NCBI GenBank assembly: GCA_021234155.1
Contig: JAJEKV010000034.1
Location: forward strand, 2,294,001-2,358,000
Direction: 5' to 3'
DNA: 64,000 bases
Source of the DNA: Isoetes taiwanensis
Lineage: Eukaryota; Streptophyta; Lycopodiopsida; Isoetales; Isoetaceae
The position numbers and the translations under genes are program-made. This document shows positions 20,353-42,190 of this stretch, piece after piece. A model generated the notes under the pieces. That model did no database searches. It had not been told where the DNA came from and saw nothing but the letters and a program-made list of their open reading frames with translations. How positions within the stretch are numbered: position 1 is the stretch's first letter; each line of letters opens with the position of its first letter.

Positions 20353-20737
20353 GGGAAAGTGCTTGCACCCCGTAGAGACTACGTAAAAGGCGAACCTGAT
20401 TTCTGTCCTAGATTATTTCTAGTGATTTTTCCAGTATAGACATCAAGTGTCCTCCATATGTCCTACGTATATTTTAAGGGATTATGTATTTATACCAAAA
20501 TTACAGATGGACTACACAATCCCCCATCGCGGTAAATGTCGGACGTGGGCATGTTATAGCGAGCCTTAAATGGCAAAAAATCCACGAAGTCCACAAAAAC
20601 GCCGTGTAATTTTTTTTGAGCGTGGCTATAACATGTCAAAGGCATGGATATACCACCGATATGCCCGTGGCTATAACATGATGGCATCCGATAAATACGG
20701 TGCTCCGGGAAAGTGCTTGCACCCCGTAGAGACTACG
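20353..20737. repeat. 31-bp direct repeats plus inverted ATAACATG motifs upstream of the ISWI gene
   Basis: GGGAAAGTGCTTGCACCCCG plus 11 further identical bases occurs at 20,353-20,383 and 20,707-20,737. Between them are GGCATGTTATAGC (about 20,548) and two opposite copies, GGCTATAACATG (about 20,625 and 20,667). Segment B keeps the arrangement (about 50,551 and 50,900). It may be the remnant of a small element with short terminal repeats, 370 bp from the ISWI start codon. Confidence 0.7.
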
Positions 20738-21108
20738 AAAAGATTCATGCCAAGAAAATATCATGGAAAAGCAACATGTCTGAAATCAAGGTTGGCAAAT
20801 GCCCCCTTGCCGGTTGCGGTCATTTTTTACCTGTTCCGCCGGTTCCCCAAAAACTGCGACCCGATTGTTGTGCAGTATAGTTTTGGCGGTAAAGGTACAT
20901 TTCCTCCCGCCCATCTGACCATCTGCCATGTTCTAAACAACATCCTTCAGAGTCGAGCATACTGTGTACCTAGTTGGAGGTTCCGGCAAGGTCCCAGCTG
21001 AAAAACCCAGCAATCTGCAATTGGGCACTGCTACAAAGCACCCATTAGGGCGGCACAGCTCATTCATCTTTACAGAGCCCAAAGACCCCATTTGGCTATT
21101 CTTCTTAG

Positions 21109-31843
<10,735 letters not shown>

Positions 31844-32514
31844 AGGAATGAAAATTTTGACTAGTACCTTCAGAAGTACTGGTCCCCTTCCAGCGCCACT
31901 GCATCTTTCATATTCCTGTATATATTAAACACCCTGTGAATGTTCTGGTTGGATTATATTCTAGTTCAGAAAGAAAATTACCAGCAATATCCGTCATAAA
32001 ATGGACGAATGCTGGTATGTATCAATTCATACCAAAATGAATGAAAAGAAACTTTTGGAGATGGCTTAGGATAGGTGTTCGCATGCTGGTCTCGAAACCT
32101 TTAAATTACCAGTATTTCAGGTATTTCACTATTTCGCAGTATTTCAGGTATCATTAGTGTTCAGGAATTTCCCAGGTTTTAAACAATAAAGGTTTCTTTA
32201 AATCTTGGAGCAACGCTTGCCTAAACGGATGTAGATCAAGCCCCGCAAGATTTTAACTTTTGATGGTAAAAGTTCAGGCAATAAAGTCAGTTTTTTCCTT
32301 GCCATTCCACCCTTTTAAAGTCAACCTTGCAAATAAAACAGGCCTTTCTGCTGGTTTTAAGAACAAGAGGAAAAGCGAAGTACCCAAGGCGCCAAGACAT
32401 TATAAAAGGAATTTCGTTCAACAAGAGTGCACGGTACTAAAATTCATTGCCCATGAAAACCCATCTTAAATGAATGAACGAATCTTAACAATGATTAGGA
32501 GACTACTAAAACAT

Positions 32515-32742
32515 GCTTCCTTTTTGGGTTGCCCTAGGGGCAAACCTCTCATTATAATGGGTTTGTGGCATATCAAGTATATCTTAGGCATATGCCTAAG
32601 ATATGCCGGTGATTGCTCCAAACCGGTTTGTTGCCAATAAATTGGCGGTCAGCCACGATGCAACCCGATCTTGATTGAAGCCTATCGGCCGACGATGCGA
32701 TAGTCAAAGCGGGACCGAATCGGGATTTCAAGAGCTTTGCAG
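32515..32742 (+). repeat. dispersed repeat, copy 2, abutting the ABCB exon
   Basis: It starts TTTTTGGGTTGCCCTAGGGG and includes a perfect 26-bp palindrome at 32,579-32,604 centred on GCATATGC. It continues GGTGATTGCTCCAAACCGG and a Cys/Gly-neutral GC-rich part up to the splice acceptor TTTGCAG before the ABCB exon. It is related to 62,710-62,936 on the same strand and 14,435-14,580 on the other strand. Its position suggests insertion into, or replacement of, the normal upstream region of the ABCB gene. Confidence 0.7.
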
Positions 32743-33582
32743 CCTGGAAGCTTTGGAGCCCTTATACATGATCTTTGCATATGCAGATTATTTTGACTAT
32801 CTTCTTATGGCCATTGGAAGCATTGGTGCCATCACACATGGTTTGGCCCTTCCGGCATTTACTATTCTATTTGGAAATATGCTCAACGGCGGTGACTGGT
32901 ACGACAATCCTAAGAAAATGTATGATGAAGTCTCCAAGGTAAGATCAACATCGTACTATGCATGCTTAAGTTAAGTTGTTGCAGAGGATTAAAATGACCA
33001 TTTTCTTTTATAGTACGCTATATATTTTGTCTATCTTGGCCTTGTGAGTATCCCAGCATCGTGGGCAGGTACATCATTGATATTGCAAAGCTTTTCTATA
33101 ACAATAAACTGGCCTTAAACATACTTGTGGGATGCTAGCAAAAGTGGCTGGTTGGATGCAAACAGGTGAGCGTCAAGCTATAAGACTAAGAATCAAATAC
33201 GTGGAGGCAATGCTCAATCAAGATGTTGCCTTCTTTGATACTGAAGCAAGGACTGGGGATGTAGTGGGAAGATTATCTAATGGTATCCTGAGTGTGCAAG
33301 AGGCTATTAGTGAAAAGGTCATTCTCTGCTTCATGCATCACATATGCATTTAGTGGCCAATGTGCAGTTCTACCTGTGCCAAACTTTCCAGCTAACTGTG
33401 CTGGTGTTTTGTCAGATGGGTCTCTTTCTACATTTTTTATCAACCTTTATTGGAGGACTCATAGTTGCTTTCGTGTCAGAGTGGAGGCTAAGCTTAGCAA
33501 CTCTTGGCATCCTTCCTCTGATAGCTGTTTCTGGTGGTCTGTATACCTATGCACTGACTAGTGCCACTGCAATGTTACCAAG
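32743..33582 (+). pseudogene. ABCB: ABCB (P-glycoprotein-like) transporter, first exons only, copy A
   Basis: Four exons: 32,743-32,938; 33,014-33,068; 33,139-33,317; 33,416-33,582. They encode FAYADYFDYLLMAIGSIGA, GLALPAFTILFGNMLN, YAIYFVYLGLVSIPASWA, VAGWMQTGERQAIRLRIKYV, NQDVAFFDTEARTGDVV and LVAFVSEWRLSL-like text, with LPLIAVSGGLYTYALTSATA. This is the start of the first transmembrane domain of a full-size ABCB exporter. The internal phases agree. No first coding exon is seen: a dispersed repeat sits directly upstream. No nucleotide-binding domain follows before an NBR1-like fragment at 33.95 kb. In copy A the segment corresponding to NSFGDLADN is garbled (NGGDWYDN). I therefore read it as a truncated gene, unless very long introns hide the rest. 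Confidence 0.8.
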
Positions 33583-33944
33583 GTATGTACTATATTTAGT
33601 ATGTTTTTCCAAAAAAATAAATTTTGCTTTTGTTTTTTCCATCCATGCCTGCTAGTTCCTTGGATCAATTGAAATCATTAGGCATATTTTGTAGCATTGC
33701 ACATAATTGGGTCATTATAGCAGTGCATATATAATCAACTTGATTTTTGGTTATTAGTATCATACTTTTGTTGCCTATATGCCATATAAGTAGTACCCTA
33801 AAGCTATTGCTGTCAACCAAGTTTCTAATGGGTCTTTTGAAATGTGTGTTGAAGATCAAGCATGGGAATGCTATTCACCACATTACATATTCTTCCAGAC
33901 AACTTTTGATCACTTATCATACATGATATGTTTTTCCTTTAGGA

Positions 33945-34635
33945 GGTCAAAATCTCCATTACAGATGCTGACATAGATGGACATTGTGACCACATCTGGA
34001 GATGCAGATGTATATGATGCGTGCGTGGTACAAAAACTTAATCCACTCAGGTTGAGTGTTCAGATTTATGAAAATGAGGAAGTTAAAGTGGAGCTCAAAG
34101 CAGCAACACGTGAATAAGCATAATAGTCACAAGAATTGACTGTGAAGCAGCATATAGATGTTATTTTCAGGATCATCCAAACTGCACCATCTCCTATGAA
34201 GCAGCTTAAGGATGCAGTATTGAAAGGATTCAGATTACCTCTTGCATTTACGGGGTTGCTAAATCACAGGCTGCTGAAGAAGCATCTGGCCCTCATCTCT
34301 TAACCAATTATGACAGAAATTCTGAACGTGTCTTTCATCATCCTGTCTAGTGTGATGGTTGTGGGTTATCTCCAATGGTTGGTTCCCGCTTCAAATCAAT
34401 CAAGTAAGTGTGTAAATCTATTCGTATAATCTTTAGGGATTTCAAGACAAATTTTAACGTTGTATATGCTATAGGAAATAAGACTATGATCTTTGTTTGA
34501 ATTGCTATAATCGAAATGGCAAGGAGGTTGAATATGTTCGTTATGATCAGTCTATGATCAGTCTGTTCAACTTTATTATCGACATTCTGGACACCCTTTT
34601 AGTGGCCACAGATCTCTCTATAGAAGATCAGTATG
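33945..34635 (+). pseudogene. NBR1: NBR1-like autophagy receptor fragment (PB1 end and ZZ zinc finger)
   Basis: DIVTTSGDADVYDACVVQ followed by LNPLRLSVQI (about 33,980-34,070) matches the C-terminal half of a plant NBR1 PB1 domain. Further on, CDGCGLSPMVGSRFKS (about 34,350-34,400) and, after an intron bounded by GTAAGT and CTATAG, DYDLCLNCYNRNGKEVEYVR give a ZZ-type zinc finger. A TAG stop stands just before CDGCG where the family has a Gln/His codon, and frames change between the PB1 and ZZ pieces. An intron is retained, so this is a genomic fragment, not a processed copy. UBA domains and the LIR motif of selective-autophagy receptors are not seen. Confidence 0.75.
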
Positions 34636-34859
34636 TACCACTTCAATTTTTTGTTTGTTTTACTATATAATTTGCATCTTTTGCATGTCAGTCCTATGAG
34701 TAGATCATCTTATTCTTTTTGTGTATCTTACTTGAATTTGATTAATTTGTTATTGTTGTTTCTGAAATAATAAGAACTCTTATCAATTTCTTACTGCTCA
34801 ACTCTGATCAATTTGTTACTTATGAACTTGTTTTTGAAATGAATATTATCTTATAAATG

Positions 34860-35160
34860 ATAAAAGGGTGCTATCTTATGAATGATAATAGGGTATTATC
34901 TGAAACGGGGTATTATCTTACAAATGATAACAGGGTATGTTGTTTTAGGGTATTATTTGAAACATGGTTTTAGCTTACAAATGATAATAGGGTATTATCT
35001 GAAACAATGCTTTAGCTTTCAAATAATAACTGGGTATTATCTGAAAGAGGGTATTATGTGAAACATGGTATTATCTTACAAATAACAGGGTATGAATTTA
35101 CATTTTTTGAATGGGGGATTGTGACACCAGCGTAACGGGGTATTATTTTACAAATGAGGA
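34860..35160 (+). repeat. degenerate minisatellite of GGGTATTATCT units
   Basis: About ten irregularly spaced copies of GGGTATTAT, usually followed by CTGAAAC or CTTACAAATGATAA, occupy roughly 300 bp. Spacing is about 25-35 bp and the units are diverged. Confidence 0.75.
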
Positions 35161-38100
35161 AAAGGGGGATTGTGGCCAAATACCCCTATTTCAAAAATCC
35201 ATTTTATGCCCCGTTGTTCAACATAAAGAGGGATTTCACTGAGGCATTTTGAAAGGGTATTTTCAGGGGTATTGGAGCATCTTTTTCGTAGTGAAAGGCT
35301 CCATTATATATTTGTATCTTTTGAAATAAAGTATGTACAGAATCGAGATTCAATAGCAGTATGACAAGTCTTCCAATTCATCTTTGAATCGTGCAAATAA
35401 TTCATAAATTCCTGAGGATAAGGAAAATATTATGCTATTCTCACAAACAACAGTAAAGTATCCAGACGGCAAGTCTTCCAATTCATGTTTGAATTCTGCA
35501 AATAGTTTATAGATTCCAGGAAATTCATATAATTTTTGACAATAAGGAAAATATTATCCGGTTTTGACGATAAGGAGAGTAGCATGCATCTAATTTGGTT
35601 TCCTATATCACCAGGTGTCGTAGTCATTCATTTGAAACATGGTCCAAAATCTAAAACTTACTATGTTCGACATCCCTAAACAATCAATAATTTGTAATTC
35701 GAACAATGACAACCCTTTATACAGTTTTCCAAACCGTTCAAGACTTCTTTTCATCTGCCAACAAAATATTTTTTGTTGCCTCCATCATCTATCATCTCAT
35801 CGGCTCTACATCCAAACGTATCATAACCACTCCGGTATGTATCGGAAATTGATTCTTGTATTTTATCATCTTACATAATGTAGTAATTTATCGTATTTGC
35901 AATTAAAACATTAGGCTCAGATCTCAAATTCTCCGTAAGCGACATTTACATCAATCTCAGACATTCATGCCGTGATCAAACAGCCGGTGGAATCATCGAG
36001 CCATTCTATTAGCTTTTATTGGATAAATATTTATTTAATGACTGCACTCACCATGATCTAAAATACTAGACACAAATATCAATCTTTCCATAGGTTACAT
36101 CAACATCAATTTCAGATATTTATATCGTAATCAGATAACCTACGAGAATGTTCAAGGATTGTAAAATCTAGTAAGCCCAATACTTCCATTTACCTTCTCC
36201 TCCATGAATGTTTACTTAATATTAAAGCAATGGACTCACTGCATGTTTACGAAAAAAAATACAGGTCCAAAACACCCTTTGGCTATAGTGAAAATGGTAA
36301 TGGACAAAGCGCAAGAACAGATGATACCAAAAAAAAAGAGGGCACCCGAGATGAGTGCAGACACCACATCTGAGTGTTCCTTATATTTATCGCTATGTAT
36401 TAATCAATTTTGTCTCTTTACTTACACTCCCAAGATGCTTTCTGATCTCCACTTAGTTACATCTATATGCTCACTTCGTTCCTTATCTCCATGTCATCCA
36501 AATTACTTTGGCAACATATTACATCGTCTCTCTCTACCAATCCTTCATTCTAGCTTCATGTCTTATCTTCACGCTATGCATCATCGTATAGGACCATACC
36601 TTATTGCATATAGATTTTAGTACTCTGACCATGAACAATGAAGAACTCCAAGAAACAAAAGCTTTCTTTTCCAATCGACATCTAGATACGTTGCCTCTTC
36701 TAATGATAAATATAACACTAGTGCTTTATTGAATTGTACAATATGCGTAATTTCTATTTAATTTATATAGTAAATATCTCCTCTTCCATAGGGTGTCTCA
36801 TAAAATTTTGAACATCTCACTATTAACAAAGTAACAAAATGATATCTACTAATAATTTTTTTTTAAGAGTATCTATTAACACAATAAAACAATAAGCACC
36901 TAAGACCTTCAGTAAATAATAAAATTTTACTTTTACAGTCAAGTCCTATATACATTAGCTTTCATAATAATATCCATTAATATGATACTAGAACATTTGA
37001 CTCTATTGCATTTATGCTAATTGATTCTTTTAGATGATTTAGTTAATTCAATTCGCTTTCGTATTGTTTGATTGAATTCTATAACGTACGTAGTTTGTAT
37101 TAATTAATGTAGTGACTACCTCCTCTTTCATAGGTGGCCTCTGCCAAACTCTGACCATCTCACCAACGACGAAGTAGACAGAATCCTTAAACGTCGTGAA
37201 TACCAAAGAAATTATCAAGCTCGCAAGAAATTGAAAACCAGCGGATCCTCAATGCATGTGAAGGAGATACCCACTAAACCAAAGGCCTTGACGACATTCG
37301 AGGGAGCTGAATTTCTCATCGATCCATTCATGATATAGCGCAATTAACTCTTACACCTGCAATGTTCCCTCCATATTTATCGTGTTCCAAAAACTTGAAA
37401 ACAAGTGATTAATGACCAGTGACTTCATATTGCTAATACAAATATGGATTAAGATATTTGAATAAAAACAGACTTACCAAAATGCATCACAATGACAGCA
37501 TCCAAATAGTGTTTGACAATTTGCTTTCCAAAATGATGTGCACTGAACCTGAAGCACAAGCAGAAAACAGTTCCTGCAACTCATTATCAATCTGTAACAA
37601 AATCAAGAGAGAAGATACAGGCTAAATAACTGGTACCTTATAATTCTGCCTCGCAAGCATAGTAATGGTGTAAGTAATTGCATTGGATTGATATAAAATT
37701 ACAGTGACAGATTGATCTAATACAATTAATAATTAACAAAGAACTTACTCACACATTAACAATCCTCTTAAGATAAGAACACAGTTGACAAAACTCTCCT
37801 CATAATCTTTCTTCTATGGCTTCACTTGTTCATGAATGCAAGAAGTCAACCAATATGAAACCAATTATAACATAAAATAGTATAACCCTCATCATTTATA
37901 AGAAAAATGGGCATCACAATAAATTAGAAGGTTTAACATGTATAAAGACCACAATGTATGTTTTCGGGTCAAGTACAAAATTTGTCCAGAATTATAATAC
38001 TTCTGTCCTTATCAATGTGCCCAAAATAGAAATCCCAATGTAATGAGATTGAAAAGCACCATTCCTGAATGAGAACATGCCATAAGAACTTCTCTAATAA

Positions 38101-38200
38101 GGTCATCATGTGTTTCTTTTCCTCGCTATATCTACGGATGGCACAGACATAACACTGCAGCCGCATGCTGCTACAACATAATAGAAGCTCCAGACAAAGA
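35161..38200. other. mostly non-coding AT-rich stretch with one exon-like block
   Basis: Most of this region lacks a coding signal. At 37,133-37,339 on the plus strand, after the acceptor-like TTTCATAG, a frame reads WPLPNSDHLTNDEVDRILKR, REYQRNYQARKKLKTSGS and FEGAEFLIDPFMI, then stops at TAG. The basic REYQRNYQARKKL part is reminiscent of a DNA-binding basic region, but I cannot place the family. A possible earlier exon is GPKHPLAIVKMVMDKAQ near 36,265-36,360 after AATACAG. The left part (35.34-35.56 kb) has a diverged direct repeat around GACAAGTCTTCCAATTCATC. Confidence 0.3.
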
Positions 38201-38259
38201 AGAATGTCATCAAAAACAAAGAATTCAATTGAATTCTTTTATATTGGTTCTTCTAATGT

Positions 38260-40518
38260 TCAATCATCCTCATTTTCACTGTCATGAAACAAGGATGCCA
38301 TGCGCATTGCTATCCTAGCAGCCATTTCGCGCCTTTGGCCATCTGGCATTAATCTCATGTTCTCTCGCATGCCTGCCATTTCTTGCATCAACTGTTCTAA
38401 GTCTTCAAAATTTCTTGCAGTCTCACTCTGTAAAGTACTTCGTTCTGGATCAGCTGACCCAACTTGTCCACTTTCTTCATGCACCTCAGTGATCTCTGAA
38501 TTCTGCCGCGATGGAAGCTGAGGATGCAGCCCTAAACTTGCATCATGCGATGCACTTCCATTACTCGTAGCATTCCTTGACAATTCATTGTTATCAGCAT
38601 TCGCTTCCATAGAAACCTGGCATTCATCAGAGGTGACCAAGTTCTCCCCATGCCAGTCCTCTGCTGACGCATTTGAGAGAAGTTCATACTCAATCTCATA
38701 TTCTGAACCGCTGTCATTCGAGCTTTCCGAAGAATCTGAAATACCAATGTCAACTATAAGATAATGGCTTGCAAAACTTGTCTTTTCATAACCTAGCTAT
38801 GCCCAATAAAATCTGCACATAACAATCAATTACTGCCCAACCAACTTCCTATCTCAAATAAGCAAACTAGAGTCTTCCCACATTTAATGGAATTCCAATT
38901 TCACCTCCTCGTGACGGAACAAACTTGAAGCTCCTGCTTTAATTGGTTAAAGAGATAGCCAAATAGCTGTACTGGAAAGACAACAGGGACAACTGCAAAC
39001 CTTTGGCAGAAATGGGTAGATGTGCACCGCGATCACCAGCTGGTTTGAGAACAAGACCAGGCCACATGTGTGCCGACAGTGCCCCATGTATCCTTGCCAC
39101 CCCTTGCAAATCACCATCAACCGACACACCTAAAGAAACCAAGCACAATTTTTCCATTTTCTACTGCTCTGTATTATACTTCTGTGAATCCAAGATAATA
39201 AATACTCCAAATTACTCACAGGCATCAAAGGCTTCATTGGCTGCACACGTTTCAATGTATTCAACTCCATGATCAATACACCATTCATTATATAAATGCC
39301 TTCTGTCTTCACTAGGTTTCGTCTCTTCATACAGTAAACCTGCCCCTTCCGAACGCTCGATCCCAAAGTCAACAAAATCAGGATGCGGATCACTTGAAGA
39401 TTCCCCAAGCCTTTGTAACCTCCTCCGATATTCTACATGTGCAAAGTGATCAGGGACACAATCAGCTTTGTTCCCAACACATAGAATGATCTCAAAGTTC
39501 TTTGAGATCACCCCAGAAAACCACTGTTGCAGTGCTGCAAAAGATTCCACCTGCATGTGCGCATGCTAGTCTCAATCAACAAAGCAATTGGGATTTTGCC
39601 CACTCCTTCATTTAACCTTAAAAGAACGAAGACTAAGAAGGAACTGCTATTTACAAGAAAAGTCCATTTCAATGGATAATATTAGTACAAGGAGACAATA
39701 AATATGGAGTGTTAATGTATCATTATGTCATACTGAAGCACATTAAACTTATGTTACCATGCTAAAGATGAAATTTTAAGATTCTTTAGTACAAGTAACA
39801 GTAACTGCTTCCACCATGTCATTGGTAAGGCTGCAGCATCTAAGAACAAACATTCAATTTCAATCATTGGGATTTCAAATTCTGGCTACCATCTAATGCT
39901 TAGCAAAATTATTACAAACAATAACAATTTCAAATAAGCCTCACGTTGCTCAAATCAAAGACCATGACAAGAGCCTCGCAGTGTTCAGAAAGAGAGCCTG
40001 TCCTCACTTCTGCTTCAACTTCTTGTTGATCCAAGGGAGCTAGCCAAACTGATAAATTTGCTGTGTAGTATTTTGTATCGATTGTCCAACTGTGTGGCAA
40101 TAGGAAATATAACATTTCAAAGACCAAATATAATAGCAAAAAACACTAAAGTTCATGAAGATGGAAAGTGTGATCAACTATTTTAACACGCAGAGTGTTC
40201 ATTACTATTCTGACTATCTCCTAAATTGTCTACATTTCCATGAGTACAATTCGTAGACAGACTGACCCATGACAAGTCACCCCAGCTGAAGATGGAGTAG
40301 AAGAAGACCGCCCATCAGAAATCAACCCTGCAGGGATAGATCCGTCGAATCGAAATAAGATCAAACAGGTCAAAATTTGTCATGCTGGAAAGTGTGGAGT
40401 AAAGTGACCTACTATTCAGAATGGTACGTTTTCCGACGGAAGGAGCTCCCACCATCAGTATGCTTGGAGTGCTAAGAGGAGAGGTGGCCGGAACAGCGGG
40501 ATTAAGCTCCATACCCAT
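38260..40518 (-). CDS. AAGAB: AAGAB/p34-like adaptin-binding Rab-type GTPase, 6 exons
   Basis: Exons on the minus strand: 40,518-40,413; 40,327-40,267; 40,089-39,945; 39,550-39,220; 39,129-39,037; 38,735-38,260. They join into one frame of 403 residues. The N-terminus MGMELNPAVPATSPL leads to a P-loop (GAPSVGKRTIL), then WTIDTKYYTANLSVWLAP, EALVMVFDLSN and the guanine-specificity box VGNKADC. The block EYIETCAANEAFDACVSVDG and IHGALSAHMWPGLVLKPAG is diagnostic of alpha/gamma-adaptin-binding p34. The acidic tail ends with an alpha-helical segment (EQLMQEMAGMRENMRLMPDG) and DSENEDD. In animals AAGAB chaperones assembly of AP-1/AP-2 adaptor complexes in the cytosol; the plant role is inferred by homology. 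All phases match, so the gene looks functional. A MITE lies 92 bp upstream of the ATG. Confidence 0.92.
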
Positions 40519-40609
40519 TTCTTCTAGCTATACCGTGGATGAAATGTGAACAAAAAATGCAGGGTTGCGAATTGGTTTTGTGAATTGTTGTTATGGGTGG
40601 GAGGGTTAA

Positions 40610-41049
40610 GGCCCTTTTTCCACGACACTAAAGTCTTATATTTTAGAAGATATCATTGGGCCAAAAAAGCAAATACGACATGTTGGTTTTCCGACATGTC
40701 TTATAAGCATTCCATTACAAATATAGAGTCTTATTTTCTTCCGGGGAAACCCCCGCCACAAAATAGGACGTTCAATCCTATCAATCAGAGGGTTTCTTCG
40801 CCTGAAATTTAGGTAAAAAAAAAAAAAAGGTTGGAGGGAGACTTGGAATGGAAAGGAAGCCATTATAAGACATGTAGAAAATCGAAATTATAAGACATGT
40901 CTTATATTAAAAGTACATGTCTTATATTTAAGTAATGGAAAACTAATTTTTTCTGGCGTGTCCTATACATGACATGGGTGACATGGAGCCCAAAGGGTGT
41001 CTTATAAAAATGTGATGACCACAAAATAAGATAGGCTGTGGAAAAAGCC
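40610..41049. mobile_element. Tourist-like MITE upstream of the AAGAB gene
   Basis: The left end GGCCCTTTTTCCAC (40,610) and right end GTGGAAAAAGCC (to 41,049) are inverted repeats with one extra base in the left copy. Both are flanked by TAA (40,607-40,609 and 41,050-41,052), the 3-bp duplication typical of PIF/Harbinger-derived Tourist elements. The 440-bp interior has no transposase and carries several copies of GACATGTCTTATA. It sits in the promoter region of the AAGAB-like gene. Confidence 0.7.
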
Positions 41050-41589
41050 TAATATGCTCGAGCATATTCTATGTGGACCATCGTGCCTAGAGATATGTTG
41101 TCCGCGGTGAGTTGCGGGTGAAGGGGTATGATGTATACAAGAATGGCTCTGCGCCTTGAATTAGGCATGGAAGAGGTGCCAGCAGCGGCGGTGAGAACCT
41201 TATTGACATGCCGAACTCAAGCCTTGAGAGCCATATTCTCTGAAAATAGGGTAGCAAGGATTGACAAGGTAAAAAATCGTTGGAATCTTAGGGTTAAAAG
41301 CGGTAGAATGCTAGGTTAAAATCTTTGGAAGGGTTAATCAAAGCCGAGTAAAAATCTTCTCGTTAAGTAGGTTCAAACAAACTTAATATTCTTCAAAGAA
41401 AATGTTCCATGTGGCACATGGTGGCCCAGTGATTTCTGGTGAATCCTTGCTACCTTGTTTTTACGTAAAAAATGCCATCTATTTATTACAATGACCTCCC
41501 TCATCCTCTTGGGACGAGAGGAGGCATCCCTCGACCGGGCTCTCGGGGCACACAAGGCACCCCTAACGGTAGTCGGGGTCTGGCAGGGG

Positions 41590-42124
41590 AGGTAAAGGCG
41601 TCGCATCTAGCATGGATTGACTTAGAGGCATTAGGTCATAATCCCTACATCGTAGCTTCCATGCCCGGCTTTTTAACCAAAGCGCAATGACCAAGTATGC
41701 GAATCAGCGGTTCCTCTCGTACTAAGTTGGATTACTATTGCGGACGCGATTGCATCGATGCGGTAAAAACTAACTTTTGTCTCACGACGGTCTAAACCCG
41801 ACTCACGTTCCCTATTGGTGGGTGAACAATCCAACACTTGGTGAATTACGCTTCACAATGATAGGAAAAGCGGATATTGAAGGATAAAAAGCAATGTCGC
41901 TATGAGCGTTTGGGCGCCACAAACCCGGTTATCCCTCGGTAACTTTTACGACACCTCTAGCTTCAAATTTCAAATAACTAAAGGATCGATAGGACATGCT
42001 TTCCACGGTTTGTATCCGTCTTGAAGATCAAAATCAAATGAGCTTGTACCCTTTCGTTCCCCGCGAGATTTTACTGTTCTCGTTGAGCTCATCTTAGGAC
42101 ACCTGCGTTATCTTTTAACGGATG
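41590..42124 (-). rRNA. degenerate 3' part of 26S rRNA
   Basis: On the minus strand the sequence runs from GATAACGCAGGTGTCCTAAG through GAACGAGAACAGTAAAATCT and CCAATAGGGAACGTGAG to the sarcin-ricin region AGTACGAGAGGAACCGCTG and TGACCTAATGCCTCTAAGTC. This is the conserved domain V/VI order of large-subunit rRNA. Multiple substitutions and short indels in universally conserved stretches mark a pseudogene. No 5' part, 5.8S or 18S is present. The end near 42,130 passes directly into retrotransposon-like sequence. Confidence 0.9.
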
Positions 42125-42190
42125 TTCGATCCTACTGTGCATGTTGCAATTTTTTAGAAAACTTTCTATTTTTAAACTGGGTTCTTATCC

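Noticed and set aside
36204-36620. A 138-residue plus-strand frame as a gene
   Set aside because: After a short exon-like start the product is low-complexity Leu/Ser/His text without a domain; at most a small part may be an exon.
41590-42124. Functional 26S rRNA gene
   Set aside because: Only the 3' part is present and universally conserved positions carry substitutions and indels.
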